From DT-111 sp965263225 (GTDB lineage: Bacteria; Bacteroidota; Bacteroidia; Chitinophagales; Saprospiraceae), in contig CBDHHG010000008.1 of the NCBI GenBank assembly GCA_965263225.1, positions 248,001-312,000 on the forward strand: 64,000 nucleotides of DNA. The letters run 5' to 3'. Position 1 is the stretch's first letter, and the number at the start of each line of letters is the position of its first letter. Positions 46,019 through 55,799 of this stretch are shown here, piece after piece. Below the pieces are notes generated by a model, which saw nothing but the letters and a program-made list of their open reading frames with translations, was not told the origin of the DNA and made no database searches. Made by a program: the position numbers and the translations under genes.

Positions 46019-46165
46019 CTAGGAAAAGGTTTGGGAAAAAAGGTAAAATAATAAGATGATAATCGTATGAGAGATGAGTACAAAGATGTACATCTGCTGC
46101 CAGGACGAAAAGATCGGTGGTTTGTCTTCCTTTTCATCATTCGGGTTAAAGGCTGAAGATTCCAT
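46019..46165 (-). CDS. Small single-helix membrane protein upstream of the symporter (48 residues)
   Basis: The minus strand from ATG 46165 encodes 48 residues: an acidic, proline-containing start (NPNDEKEDKPPIFSSWQQMY), one membrane helix (about 27-43, FVLISHTIIILLFYLF) and a short tail. Small proteins with a PPIF-x-SW-x-x-Y motif followed by a helix are, as far as I recall, common directly upstream of SSS symporters in Bacteroidota. It is in the same direction as the symporter with 94 bp between, so cotranscription and an accessory role are likely inferences. Confidence 0.65.
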   Translation of the reverse strand: MESSAFNPNDEKEDKPPIFSSWQQMYIFVLISHTIIILLFYLFSQTFS

Positions 46166-46735
46166 TGATAAATTTAAGTTTATAATTCTTGAGCAATTGA
46201 ATCCATAGAGATGAAATGATCCTAATAACTAACCTAGCTTAAACGATTTCTCACTAGGAGTGCCCAAGAAGGGATATTTTGCTAAACCAGGCGATTTTCC
46301 AATACATACCTTACAAGTGGGCGTTACAGTTTGTCTTTTCTCATGCTTTCAATTAATCCATAAATCTACGATTCGATTTAGATTTATAAAAGAGAATATT
46401 TTTACCGACCAAGAAAAAAGGCTCATTCCCAATAGGTTGTGTAAAGCATAGGAGAGACGAGATAGTTTCCGACTTAATGTGTTATTCTTGTAAAATTGAA
46501 CCGAATGGGCTCTTATTGGGGGCTGCAAGCTCACTGATTTGAGAATGAAGTCACTTGCCAATCCATTCAAAGTGTGGCTCCTTTGACAATATCAAAAATA
46601 GAAATGGATTTCGTATATCTTCCAGCTAATCCTCGATTTAACCTGGCCTTAACTTTTAGCTGGGTGCAGTTCGAAAATGGATTACTTTCTTGTCAGTCTT
46701 CTGCTTGCTTCCATCTGTTGTCTATCTATCCTCCC
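46166..46735. other. Intergenic region without recognised gene
   Basis: About 570 bp between the small membrane protein gene and the end of cdsA. Short frames on both strands show no known motif, signal peptide or codon pattern like the neighbours. It should hold the promoter of the symporter unit. Confidence 0.4.
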
Positions 46736-47572
46736 TCACCTCACCCACAACAAATAGGCCGCTGCAAACGGCAGCATAAATATAAATCCGTCAAAGCGAT
46801 CGAGGAATCCGCCGTGTCCTGGTAACAGGCTGCCGGAGTCCTTAATCTGATGACTGCGTTTCAGCATGGATTCAACCAGGTCTCCAAGGCTACCAAAAAC
46901 AGCAACAATCAATGCTAATACGAGCCAGTTGATTAAGCTGAGGTCCGGGATATAGAGACTCAGTAAATAAGCAACGATAAAGGATACGGCAGCACCACCC
47001 AGGGTTCCTTCCCACGTTTTCTTAGGGGAAATCCTGGGGAACAAGGGGTTTTTACCGATCTGCGAACCGATTAAGTAAGCCATAGTATCATTGGTCCAAG
47101 TGAGCAAAAGAAGCCCTAAAACAATGGTAGCGTAGAAGTCTTTACCCGAAAAGGCGATAAAGTCGAGTAAAGCGAAGGGCACACCAATATAAAATACGCC
47201 GAGAATTATATAGGCAATGTTGGTAAAAGGCTTCTCAGAATGGGTGTAGAGTTCATACACAAAAAATAAGAAGACAAAAGGGGAGAATAAGATGGATGTA
47301 AGAAGAATGAAATTTTCTCGATTGGAGACGATGTTAAGTTGCAGGATAGAGGTTAGCACAAAGGGAAGGATTCCGATAGCTAAACCGAGTAGCTTACGCA
47401 TGACATCTTTTTTACCAGCATTTTCCAGTACCAGTCCAAGATATTCCCATAAGCATAATCCAGTGATCAAGAGAAAAAGGGCAACAAATGAATAAGGCCC
47501 GCCGAATAAACCTCCTATCATAACCACCACAAAAATTATGGCAGTTAGTGCTCGTCTTAGCAATCCTTTCAT
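46736..47572 (-). CDS. cdsA: Phosphatidate cytidylyltransferase
   Basis: A 278-residue inner-membrane enzyme making CDP-diacylglycerol from phosphatidate and CTP, the entry to all major phospholipids. About eight helices are present, and the C-terminal family signature is complete: SPKKTWEGTLGG, then MLKRSHQIKDSGSLLPGHGG and FLDRFDGF. It overlaps the CPBP protease gene upstream by 4 bp, so the two form a translationally coupled pair. Confidence 0.93.
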   Translation of the reverse strand: MKGLLRRALTAIIFVVVMIGGLFGGPYSFVALFLLITGLCLWEYLGLVLENAGKKDVMRKLLGLAIGILPFVLTSILQLNIVSNRENFILLTSILFSPFVFLFFVYELYTHSEKPFTNIAYIILGVFYIGVPFALLDFIAFSGKDFYATIVLGLLLLTWTNDTMAYLIGSQIGKNPLFPRISPKKTWEGTLGGAAVSFIVAYLLSLYIPDLSLINWLVLALIVAVFGSLGDLVESMLKRSHQIKDSGSLLPGHGGFLDRFDGFIFMLPFAAAYLLWVR

Positions 47573-48486
47573 ACGATTCGTTCCACTGTTGTTTTACGAT
47601 TCATGCCCAAATACCATCCGCCAATAATGAATAGCATCAATGAGATCAGGCTAAGCCATAAATTTGGCATTTCACTTTCAGCAGCCATTTCATCCAATGC
47701 TTCGCCATAGGAGTAATAGGCTACAATCTGCACTCCATTATAGAAAAGGTGGACGATAATTGGAATCCAAAGACTTCGACTCCAATAGAAGAGGTATCCC
47801 AATAAGGCTCCAAGAATGAGTCGAGGAAGAAACCCTTCAAATTGCATATGAAAGCCACTGAATATAATTGCTGCCACCCAAATCGCCAGGTGAGGGTTTT
47901 TCATGCGCTCTTCAAATTCCTTTTGGAGGATAGCTCGAAAAATAATTTCCTCACCCACCGCCGGTGCTACCGCCATCACCAAGAGAGAAAAAAATAGTTC
48001 CCCCAGGCTTTCCATGTTCAAAAGCCCAGCGATCATCGCCTCAGCTTGCCCCTCAAGGCTAGTTGCCCAATTGGGTAAAGGCAATTGCTGATTGAGCCAG
48101 TAGCTCCATTGTGCAAAGGGAAAAGATACCATCAACCACAGGATACCCGCTCCAATGAAGAAACTTTGCGGCGGGATATCAACAGCCAGTTTCGTCCACC
48201 ACTGCTTTTTGTAAAACAGATAGGCAGTGGCCAGACCAGGGACGGTAAAGGTGAGCAGATGACTGAGCAAGTTGACGGTTCTAAAAAATTGGCGCTCACT
48301 GAAAGGCGTATCAGCATTGATATCCGCCATGGCACCCAGTGATACCCCCCAGATTTCACTTAGCAATAAATTCACCAGAGAGGCTAGAAGAGTGCCAACG
48401 ATCATTCCTATAAAGAGAAAAGCCAGGATCATCAATAAGGGCATTCTTACCGATCTCGAAGTAGTGGATAAGGTTTGCGGTTCCAT
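47569..48486 (-). CDS. CPBP-family intramembrane metalloprotease
   Basis: A 305-residue protein with eight or so helices and the CPBP/Rce1-type motifs: GEEIIFRAIL (EExxxR), FSGFHMQFEG (FxxxH) and VHLFYNGVQ (HxxxN). Such proteases cut within the membrane; some act on prenylated or bacteriocin precursors, but the substrate here is unknown. It overlaps the start of cdsA by 4 bp and is divergent from pdxJ. Confidence 0.88.
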   Translation of the reverse strand: MEPQTLSTTSRSVRMPLLMILAFLFIGMIVGTLLASLVNLLLSEIWGVSLGAMADINADTPFSERQFFRTVNLLSHLLTFTVPGLATAYLFYKKQWWTKLAVDIPPQSFFIGAGILWLMVSFPFAQWSYWLNQQLPLPNWATSLEGQAEAMIAGLLNMESLGELFFSLLVMAVAPAVGEEIIFRAILQKEFEERMKNPHLAIWVAAIIFSGFHMQFEGFLPRLILGALLGYLFYWSRSLWIPIIVHLFYNGVQIVAYYSYGEALDEMAAESEMPNLWLSLISLMLFIIGGWYLGMNRKTTVERIV

Positions 48487-48578
48487 GCAGCTCTAATTTT
48501 ATATGCCTAGCTCAATTGGTGATCCTAGTCCTACAGCCCTTGCGCAGATCTTTTAGAATCTTGACTCCTCTCATCAAC

Positions 48579-48609
48579 TTGAAAAGTAGATGATAAGCAT
48601 GTAATTTCG
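48579..48609 (+). promoter_or_regulatory. Likely promoter of pdxJ
   Basis: TTG (48579-48581), a 20-bp spacer and TAATTTCG (48602-48609) match the Bacteroidota -33/-7 pattern with one change in the -7 (TTCG for TTTG). A GCGCC follows, as is common at such transcription starts. Confidence 0.45.
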
Positions 48610-48755
48610 CGCCGAAGAAATGCCCGTAAATAACTAGGATTTATGGTGGATTCAATTGCGAATTTAATTAAATAACTGAGGAATGATGAATAAGTTGGAT
48701 GGAAAGCCGTCCCCTACCTCCCCTTTTGAAATCATTCCTAAAATCATCAAGGGAA

Positions 48756-49478
48756 ATGACTCGCTTAAGTGTAAACATCAATAAAGTAGCATTGCTACGG
48801 AATTCTAGAGGAGGAAATTTGCCGGATTTAATCCAGGTGGCAAAGGACTGTGAAACCTTTGGAGCGCAGGGAATCACCGTGCATCCTCGCCCAGATCAAC
48901 GACATATCCGATATAGTGATATACCTGAATTGAAAGCAGTAGTTAACACAGAATTCAATATAGAGGGATACCCAAACCCAAACTTTATGAAGTTGGTACT
49001 GGACAATCGACCGCATCAGGCAACTTTGGTCCCGGACCCTCCCGGTGTACTTACTTCTGATACAGGATGGGATACGATTAAAGAAGAAGCTTTCCTTAAG
49101 GAGATCATTGCCGAGTTGCAAGCATCGGGTATCCGGGTATCCCTTTTCGTTGACCCGGAGGAACGCTTTATTGAAGGTGCTAAAGCTGTTGGGGCTGATA
49201 GAATCGAATTTTATACTGGGGATTATGCTAAAAACTATTCTTCAGATCCAGCAAAGGCCGTCGAAGCCCACCGTCGCTGCGCTGCCCTGGCGAACCAGTT
49301 GAACTTGGGGATCAATGCGGGCCACGACCTTAATCTGGAGAACCTCCGATATTATCAACAGCAGGTACCACAACTCCTAGAAGTATCTATTGGGCATGCC
49401 CTGATTGCCGATGCACTATATCTGGGTTTGAAGAATACCATTCAACGTTATCTGTATTGCCTACGCACGGAAGAATAG
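48756..49478 (+). CDS. pdxJ: Pyridoxine 5'-phosphate synthase
   Basis: A 240-residue TIM-barrel enzyme, the usual length, condensing 1-deoxyxylulose 5-phosphate with 3-amino-2-oxopropyl phosphate in de novo vitamin B6 synthesis. Visible family segments are LSVNINKVALLRNSRGG, GITVHPRPDQRHIRYSDI, EFNIEGYPN, LVPDPPGVLTSDTGWD, RIEFYTGDYAKN, LGINAGHDLNLENL and VSIGHALIADAL. An upstream ATG at 48699 would add 19 residues without family support, so I use ATG 48756. Confidence 0.94.
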   Translation: MTRLSVNINKVALLRNSRGGNLPDLIQVAKDCETFGAQGITVHPRPDQRHIRYSDIPELKAVVNTEFNIEGYPNPNFMKLVLDNRPHQATLVPDPPGVLTSDTGWDTIKEEAFLKEIIAELQASGIRVSLFVDPEERFIEGAKAVGADRIEFYTGDYAKNYSSDPAKAVEAHRRCAALANQLNLGINAGHDLNLENLRYYQQQVPQLLEVSIGHALIADALYLGLKNTIQRYLYCLRTEE

Positions 49479-49771
49479 GCTAGAAGTTGAGGGTAGCTGC
49501 AAATTTTTTGGTGTTGCGCAAATGTTCAAGAAAATTAAAATTTTAACACGATTTTAGGATTGTAATTTGGCTGACTAATCCGGAATTCCGGTTGAAAGTT
49601 TCAGTGAAAAGATTTATACCAAATAAAAATTTGCCTACTATCTGGTTTTGGAGTAAAAGTTCCATTATTGTCGGCCCGTGAAGAATTAAAAAATCGGACT
49701 ATTTGACCCTCGTTGGTGAGTTGAACTTTTTGAAAGTTAAAAAAACGTTATGGAAAGTTTAACAAAAAGCC

Positions 49772-49779
49772 TAATTTTG
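49772..49779 (+). promoter_or_regulatory. Likely -7 element of the susC operon
   Basis: TAATTTTG fits TAnnTTTG and lies 44 bp before the susC start in the 344-bp AT-rich gap after pdxJ. A clear -33 TTG is not visible at the expected distance. No gene was seen in the gap. Confidence 0.4.
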
Positions 49780-49822
49780 ACAACGGTAGGATTTTTTATT
49801 TTTCATATAAAACTGGATTAGT

Positions 49823-52800
49823 ATGAAAAAACTCTCACTAGTTTTTACACTGGTCCTCTTTTGCGTGGGCGTAACCATGGCACAGAGGACTATCACCGGT
49901 ACAGTTACCGATGACAGTGGTGAAACCTTGATCGGAGCAACTGTTTTGGCTCAAGGTACAACCACCGGTACTGTTACTGACTTTGACGGCAAGTATGCCT
50001 TGACCGTCCCAGAAGGCGCTACTACTTTGGTAGTTAGCTATACTGGTTTTGCTACAGAAGAAGTAGCAATTGGTGTTTCCGACGTAATTGATGTTACACT
50101 AACTGAATCTGCAGAACAACTTACTGAGGTTGTTGTAACTGGTTTGGGTATCAAGCGCGAGAAAAAAGCACTTGGTTATGCGGTAACAACCTTGGGAACT
50201 AAAGATATCGAACTAAGACCTGAAGCTGACGTAGCTCGTGTACTTCGCGGTAAGGTTGCTGGTGTAGATATCAGCCAGACATCAGGTTTGGCAGGTTCTG
50301 GTACTAACGTAATCATTCGTGGTTACTCTTCTATTACGGGTACCAACCAACCTCTTTTCATTGTGGATGGTGTTCCTTTCAACTCTGACACCAACACTGA
50401 CCGTGGTGCTGCTTCCGGTGGTGCTACTGCTTCCAGCCGTTTCCTTGACCTTGATCCTAACAGTATTGCTGAAGTTAGTGTATTGAAAGGTTTGAGTGCG
50501 ACTGTACTTTACGGTGAAGCTGGGCGTAACGGTGTGGTATTGATTACAACTAAGAACGGTGCAGTTTCTGAACTGGACAAGAAGTTCGAAGTTACTATCG
50601 ATCAATCTTTCTTCGCCAACGATATTGCTTCTTTGCCTGATGACCAGGATCTTTATGGTAATGGTTGGCAGAACAGAGCTGCTGCAGCCTTCTCTAACTG
50701 GGGTGCTCCTTTCGATCAGCCAGGCCGTAATAGCTTGGATGCTGATGGTACTATCCGTCACCCTTATGATCGTGCAGCTTTGAATGACGTTTTCCCTGAA
50801 TACGTCGGAGCTCGCTATGAATACCGAGCCTATGATAACCTACAGAACTTCTTCCAAACGGGTTTGATCGCTAACACTTCTATCAACATCGCTAACCGAT
50901 TGTCTGATGGAACTTCCTTGAATTTTAGCTACGGTTACCGCAGTGAAGAAGGATTTGTGCCTTTGAGTCAGTATGACAAGCACAACTTTGGTTTGGGTAT
51001 CTCCACTAAACTAGCAAATGGTCTTAAGGTCAACACTACGTTTAACTACGTAAACTCTGACCGTGTTGCACCTCCTGCTGGTCGTAGTACGAGTTCTAAC
51101 CCAACGTTTGCTTCTTTGTTCTCCAATGTATTTTACACGCCACGTTCGGTTGGTTTGTATGAGCTTGAGTACGAAAATCCTCAAGATAAATCATCTATCT
51201 TCTATCGTGGTGGTAACGACATCCAGCACCCACTCTGGACGTTGAACAATACAGGAGATAAGGAATTGGTTAGCCGTTTCTTCGGTACAATCAATTTGAG
51301 CTATGAGATCGCTGATTGGTTGACTGCTACTTACCGTTTAGGTTTGGACGGTTACAACACCAGATCTAGATTCCACATCAACAAAGGTGGACGTCAGCAG
51401 CAGGATGGTTTGTTGCAGACTAACGAGCGTATCAACTTGATCCAAGACCACAACTTGAACTTGATGTACAACAAGCCTCTAGGTGAAAACTTGAGCTTAG
51501 ATGGGGTAGTTGGTTTGAATATCCGTCGTGATACAAGAAGACGTACTTTTACAGGTAGTACTCAGCAGTTTGTATATGGATTATTAACGCATGATAACTT
51601 CATTACCCACAATAACTTCTCTCGTTTCACAGAAGAAAATCTATTAGGAGCCTACGCAACGGCTTCTCTGGGGTATAAGAGTTACTTGTACTTCAACGTG
51701 CAAGCACGTAATGACTGGACTTCTACTCTTGAACCACAGAACAGATCGGTATTCTATCCTTCTGCTTCAGTTTCTTTCATTCCAACGGAAGCTTTTCCAG
51801 GTCTTCAGCAGAGTACAATGTTGAACTACTTGAAGATTCGTTTGGGATACGGTACTTCTGCGGGTTATCCAAATCCATATAATACTCGTAATGTATTGGC
51901 AACTACACCTAATGCTTTCAAGGCAGCAGGTGGTGCCGTATTGAATACTAACTCAGTATCTAACACGTTCGGTAACCCGAACTTGCAGCCTGAGTTACAC
52001 ACAGAGATTGAATTTGGTTTAGAAGGTCGTTTCATCAACAACAGAGTAGGGGTTGACCTTTCTTTGTTCGATAAGCAATCTACTGACCTGATCATCAACT
52101 TGCAGTTAGACCCATCAACTGGTTTCAGTAACACAACGGTAAACAGTGCGGCTTTGTCCAACCAAGGTATTGAATTAGGTATTGACGTTACACCCATCCA
52201 GACTTCTGACTTCTCTTTGACCTTAAACGGTAACTTAACAAGAATCGTAAGTGAGGTGAAGGCTTTGTCTGATGGTGTGGACCAAATTCAGTTCGCATCT
52301 GCTAACGGTAGTTTGGGTAACTACGCTATCGTAGGAAGACCTTACGGTATTATCTTAGGGGCTAGAATTCGTCGTGATGACGCAGGTAATCCAATTATCG
52401 CTTCTAATGGTGTATACCAAGATGCTCCTGATATTGGAGAACTAGGTGATCCTAACCCTAACTTCACAGCTAACGGTGGATTATCTTTGAATTACAAAGG
52501 ACTTTCTATTAATGCTCTTATTACATATTCTGATGGAGGTGTGATCTACGCCACTGGTCCTTCTACTTTGATGGGTCGTGGTATTTTGCAGGAAACAGAC
52601 TTTGATCGTTTCGTTCCTGTAATTGTACCTGGTGTACTAGGTGATGGAACACCTAACAACATCCAGATTACTCCTAACAATCACTACTGGACTAATGGTG
52701 GTGTATTTAGAGATGAAATGCGTACCTATGATGCAACTTACATCAAGTTGCGTGAGGTATCTGTTTCCTATGCATTGCCGAAGAGTATCATTGATAACTC

Positions 52801-52987
52801 TCCATTTGGTTCTGTAGTATTTACACTTTCTGGCCAGAACCTATGGTTTGATGCCTTCGGTTTCCCAGACGGTGCTAATTTTGATCCAGAGGTATTGAGT
52901 CTTGGTGTAGGTAACGGTCGAGGTTTCGAATTCATGAACGTACCTACTTCTAGACAAATTGGAGGAAGTTTGAGAATTACCTTCTAA
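49823..52987 (+). CDS. SusC/RagA-family TonB-linked outer membrane protein
   Basis: A 1054-residue nutrient channel. A signal peptide (about 1-20, ending VTMAQ) precedes the CarboxypepD_reg-like domain (about 22-95, ITGTVTDDSGETLIGATVLAQG). The plug (about 110-235) includes VVVTGLGIKREKKALGYAVTT, the SusC-type signature LRGKVAGVDISQTSG and NVIIRGYSSITG. A large beta-barrel ends in a terminal F (GGSLRITF). It pairs with the SusD-like lipoprotein 19 bp downstream to import oligosaccharides, peptides or similar nutrients. No glycan- or protein-degrading enzyme is adjacent, so the substrate is open. Codon use is strongly biased to GGT, CGT and AAC, as in tuf. Confidence 0.94.
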   Translation: MKKLSLVFTLVLFCVGVTMAQRTITGTVTDDSGETLIGATVLAQGTTTGTVTDFDGKYALTVPEGATTLVVSYTGFATEEVAIGVSDVIDVTLTESAEQLTEVVVTGLGIKREKKALGYAVTTLGTKDIELRPEADVARVLRGKVAGVDISQTSGLAGSGTNVIIRGYSSITGTNQPLFIVDGVPFNSDTNTDRGAASGGATASSRFLDLDPNSIAEVSVLKGLSATVLYGEAGRNGVVLITTKNGAVSELDKKFEVTIDQSFFANDIASLPDDQDLYGNGWQNRAAAAFSNWGAPFDQPGRNSLDADGTIRHPYDRAALNDVFPEYVGARYEYRAYDNLQNFFQTGLIANTSINIANRLSDGTSLNFSYGYRSEEGFVPLSQYDKHNFGLGISTKLANGLKVNTTFNYVNSDRVAPPAGRSTSSNPTFASLFSNVFYTPRSVGLYELEYENPQDKSSIFYRGGNDIQHPLWTLNNTGDKELVSRFFGTINLSYEIADWLTATYRLGLDGYNTRSRFHINKGGRQQQDGLLQTNERINLIQDHNLNLMYNKPLGENLSLDGVVGLNIRRDTRRRTFTGSTQQFVYGLLTHDNFITHNNFSRFTEENLLGAYATASLGYKSYLYFNVQARNDWTSTLEPQNRSVFYPSASVSFIPTEAFPGLQQSTMLNYLKIRLGYGTSAGYPNPYNTRNVLATTPNAFKAAGGAVLNTNSVSNTFGNPNLQPELHTEIEFGLEGRFINNRVGVDLSLFDKQSTDLIINLQLDPSTGFSNTTVNSAALSNQGIELGIDVTPIQTSDFSLTLNGNLTRIVSEVKALSDGVDQIQFASANGSLGNYAIVGRPYGIILGARIRRDDAGNPIIASNGVYQDAPDIGELGDPNPNFTANGGLSLNYKGLSINALITYSDGGVIYATGPSTLMGRGILQETDFDRFVPVIVPGVLGDGTPNNIQITPNNHYWTNGGVFRDEMRTYDATYIKLREVSVSYALPKSIIDNSPFGSVVFTLSGQNLWFDAFGFPDGANFDPEVLSLGVGNGRGFEFMNVPTSRQIGGSLRITF

Positions 52988-53006
52988 TTAAAAAAGAGCA
53001 AAAAAC

Positions 53007-54668
53007 ATGAGAAATATTTTTAAGCTAAGTCTCTGCACTTTGCTAGTGATTGTTATGTCCGCTTGTGACAATTTGACCGAGCTGGACGGTTTGCTAGACA
53101 ACCCGAATGCAGTTACTGCAGACAAGGCAGAGCTTGATTTAGTATACAACCAAGTGGTACTGGACTTCCGCGATTTCGCGTACACGGCCAGTAACGTCAC
53201 TATGCCCTTCGTTCGAATGATTCATATGTTTGGTCCCTTGTACGATAACCAGACCTCTCCTGCTACCTTCAACGGTATTTGGAATGAAGCCTACAGTAAC
53301 CTCTTCCCTGACATGGATTTGGTGATCGAAATTGCTTCGGCAGACGCTTTGAATACTTTTACTGGCTCTGTTAAGGTAATGAAAGCCTATGTCTTAATGA
53401 CTTTAGTGGATCTCTTCGGGGATGTTCCTTTCTCTGAAGCGGGACAAGGGGTAGATAATCCAAGTCCTGCGGCGGATGACGATGCAGCTGTATACGCAGC
53501 CGCGCTAGGTTTATTGGATGAGGCGATTTCCGAGTTAGGTAGCCCTAAGGGGACACCAGCCAATGACTTGTACTACGGAGGTGACGCTGCTAAGTGGTTG
53601 AAGCTAGCCAATACCTTGAAACTTCGCTATTACATCCAAACTCGTTTGGTAGATAATAATGTGAGTGCAGTAAATGCTTTGATGGATCAGACGATCACTT
53701 CTGCTAGTGGTGACTTCGCTTTCCCTTACGGAAATGAGCGTAATAATCCATTCTCTCGTCACCCTAAGTATAATGGATACGAAACAGGTGGGGGAGACTA
53801 CATGTCTAACTGGATGATGTGGGAAATGTTCGGAGATAAAGAAACCGAAGATCCACGTTTGAGATACTACTTCTACCGTCAAGATTGTGACGAAGTAGGG
53901 GAAGACTTATTTACACTGGATTGCCTAGATTTTGGACTTCCATTGCATTATCCAGGAAGTTATAAAGGACCATTCTGTACCGCTTCCAATGACAAGTTTG
54001 GAGATCCTAATGGTGAATATGGTGGATACTGGGGAAGAACCCACGGTAATGAAGATGGTATCCCACCTGATGCATTGAAGCGTACTACTTGGGGACTATA
54101 TCCTGCTGGAGGTAAATTTGATGCAGACGACTGCTCAGGTATCGGTAATGCTGGTATCGATGGTGGATTAGGAGCGGGTATCCATCCCATCATGTTATCC
54201 TCATTTGTTGATTTCCTAAAAGCAGAAGCCGTTCTTACAATGGGTGCTAATGGTGATGCAGCCGCATTCCTAGAAGATGGTATCCGTAAGTCTATCGCCA
54301 AGACAATGAGCTTTAGTTCATTGGCTCCAGTTGATGCAGCTTTTGTACCTTCTGATATGCAGATTGAATCTTACGTGACTGAGGTATTGGATGCTTACAA
54401 CGCAGCTGACGCCGACGGAAAGCTACAAATCGTAGTAAATGAATACCGTCTAGCAGCGCACGGACAAGGTTTAGAGATCTTTAACGCTTACCGTCGTACT
54501 GGAAAGCCTGCTGGTATGCAGCTAACTCGTGTAGCTGATCCTGGTGCCTTCCCTCGTACGTTCTGGTATCCGGCTAGTTACGTTGATCGTAACGCAAAGG
54601 CTAGCCAAAGACCTAACTTGGAAGAGCAAGTATTCTGGGATACAAATCCACCTAGATTCATTAACTAG
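53007..54668 (+). CDS. SusD/RagB-family outer membrane lipoprotein
   Basis: A 553-residue lipoprotein with a lipobox at C20 (VIVMSACDN). The SusD-like helical fold is seen in YVLMTLVDLFGDVPFSEAGQG near residues 128-150 and in the four TPR-like helices. The C-terminus is typical, with RRTGKPAGMQL, PRTFWYPASYVDRN and the closing VFWDTNPP. The protein forms the lid of the SusC channel. It resembles the SusD_like-2 type rather than starch SusD. It follows susC by 19 bp. Confidence 0.93.
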   Translation: MRNIFKLSLCTLLVIVMSACDNLTELDGLLDNPNAVTADKAELDLVYNQVVLDFRDFAYTASNVTMPFVRMIHMFGPLYDNQTSPATFNGIWNEAYSNLFPDMDLVIEIASADALNTFTGSVKVMKAYVLMTLVDLFGDVPFSEAGQGVDNPSPAADDDAAVYAAALGLLDEAISELGSPKGTPANDLYYGGDAAKWLKLANTLKLRYYIQTRLVDNNVSAVNALMDQTITSASGDFAFPYGNERNNPFSRHPKYNGYETGGGDYMSNWMMWEMFGDKETEDPRLRYYFYRQDCDEVGEDLFTLDCLDFGLPLHYPGSYKGPFCTASNDKFGDPNGEYGGYWGRTHGNEDGIPPDALKRTTWGLYPAGGKFDADDCSGIGNAGIDGGLGAGIHPIMLSSFVDFLKAEAVLTMGANGDAAAFLEDGIRKSIAKTMSFSSLAPVDAAFVPSDMQIESYVTEVLDAYNAADADGKLQIVVNEYRLAAHGQGLEIFNAYRRTGKPAGMQLTRVADPGAFPRTFWYPASYVDRNAKASQRPNLEEQVFWDTNPPRFIN

Positions 54669-54757
54669 GAAAGGATTATCCAAAGAAGATTTGCAAATCA
54701 ATTTGGGGTAGGATTTTGTCCTTCCTCAAACATTCAAAATCAAATTGAATTTCAAAG

Positions 54758-55675
54758 ATGAAAAGAATAAATATATTTCTAGTCTTTGCCTTTGTTCTTG
54801 CTGCTACAGCATGTGAGAAAGACAGAGCCTTCATCGAATTCAAAGACCTAGAGTACGGAGCCTTTCCTCGTTTGATCGATGGTGTTAATGGTGAATTTAA
54901 CTTCTTCGATCCTACTGGGTCCGGTATCGACTTTACCGTTGAATTCTATGATGAGAACCAAGGTAAGAATGTACAGTCTTATTCCTGGACCGTTTCTTAC
55001 TTTGATAAAACGGCGGGTACTTTTACTACGCCTCAGACTATTGGAACCTTTACGGCTTCTGACTTTAAGCCAGAACCAGAAACGGGTCTTCCTTCTATCA
55101 CCATCTCATTTACTTTCCAGCAAGCCTTGGATGCAATGGGATTAACTACCGATGATATCAAAGGTGGTGACGCCGTTCGTTTTAATGGTACATTGACCAA
55201 AACGGATGGTAAAACCTTCGATATTTCCAATACGGGGGCAAATATCATTGGTAATGCTCCTGCTTTTGGTGCTTTGTTTGCGTTTGACCAGAATATTATT
55301 TGTCCTTCTTCTTTAGAAGGTACTTATTCTGCTACTACAACCTACCATGCGCATGATTTCCTACCTACCTATGCTTCCAATACACAAGATGTAGAGTGGA
55401 TAGCCGAAGGTAGTGGCAAATATTCTGTGGTAGGCTTTGATGGCGGGCTGTATAGTGTAGGTCCATATCTTGATAACTATGGCACTTCTGCTTTGACAGC
55501 CACTATTACAGATGCTTGTGGTGTTATCAGTATTGACGCCCCAGATCCTTGGCAGATGCTAAACCAGGATCCAACGCGTCCTTCTTCCTATGATCCTGTC
55601 ACCGGAGTAATCACCATCTCTGTACTGGGAAGTGTATATGGTGAAAACTGGACTACAGTTTACACACCTAAGTAG
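54758..55675 (+). CDS. Hypothetical lipoprotein of the susCD operon
   Basis: A 305-residue lipoprotein with lipobox C19 (AATACEKD). The mature part is beta-rich, with a domain resembling immunoglobulin-like or SusE-like surface proteins (FTVEFYDENQGKNVQSYSW). I do not recognise a defined family. It is third in the operon (89 bp after susD) and is followed by a strong terminator, so it probably sits at the cell surface and assists nutrient binding. Confidence 0.7.
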   Translation: MKRINIFLVFAFVLAATACEKDRAFIEFKDLEYGAFPRLIDGVNGEFNFFDPTGSGIDFTVEFYDENQGKNVQSYSWTVSYFDKTAGTFTTPQTIGTFTASDFKPEPETGLPSITISFTFQQALDAMGLTTDDIKGGDAVRFNGTLTKTDGKTFDISNTGANIIGNAPAFGALFAFDQNIICPSSLEGTYSATTTYHAHDFLPTYASNTQDVEWIAEGSGKYSVVGFDGGLYSVGPYLDNYGTSALTATITDACGVISIDAPDPWQMLNQDPTRPSSYDPVTGVITISVLGSVYGENWTTVYTPK

Positions 55676-55719
55676 GACAAGATGACATTTTGATGATGTT
55701 GATCATCTGAATAATACAA

Positions 55720-55750
55720 GAGGCCCGATCCATGCGGATCGGGCCTCTTC
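55720..55750 (+). terminator. Terminator of the susCD operon
   Basis: GAGGCCCGATCC (55720-55731) pairs perfectly with GGATCGGGCCTC (55736-55747) around ATGC, followed by TTCATT. It may also serve the convergent arylsulfotransferase-like gene. Confidence 0.85.
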
Positions 55751-55794
55751 ATTCCCCAGCCATTGTTGCGCATTCCCACCAGCAACCAACCCAG
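55750..55794. repeat. Dispersed intergenic repeat, copy 2
   Basis: Related over about 45 nt to 31318-31362, with ATTGTTG facing CAGCAAC and the shared CCACCARCAACYAACCC block. It directly follows the susCD terminator and ends 6 bp before the next gene's stop codon. Confidence 0.5.
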
Positions 55795-55799
55795 ATTCA

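Noticed and set aside
46574..46825. 83-codon plus-strand frame across the end of cdsA
   Set aside because: Overlaps the conserved C-terminus of cdsA on the other strand; no motif.
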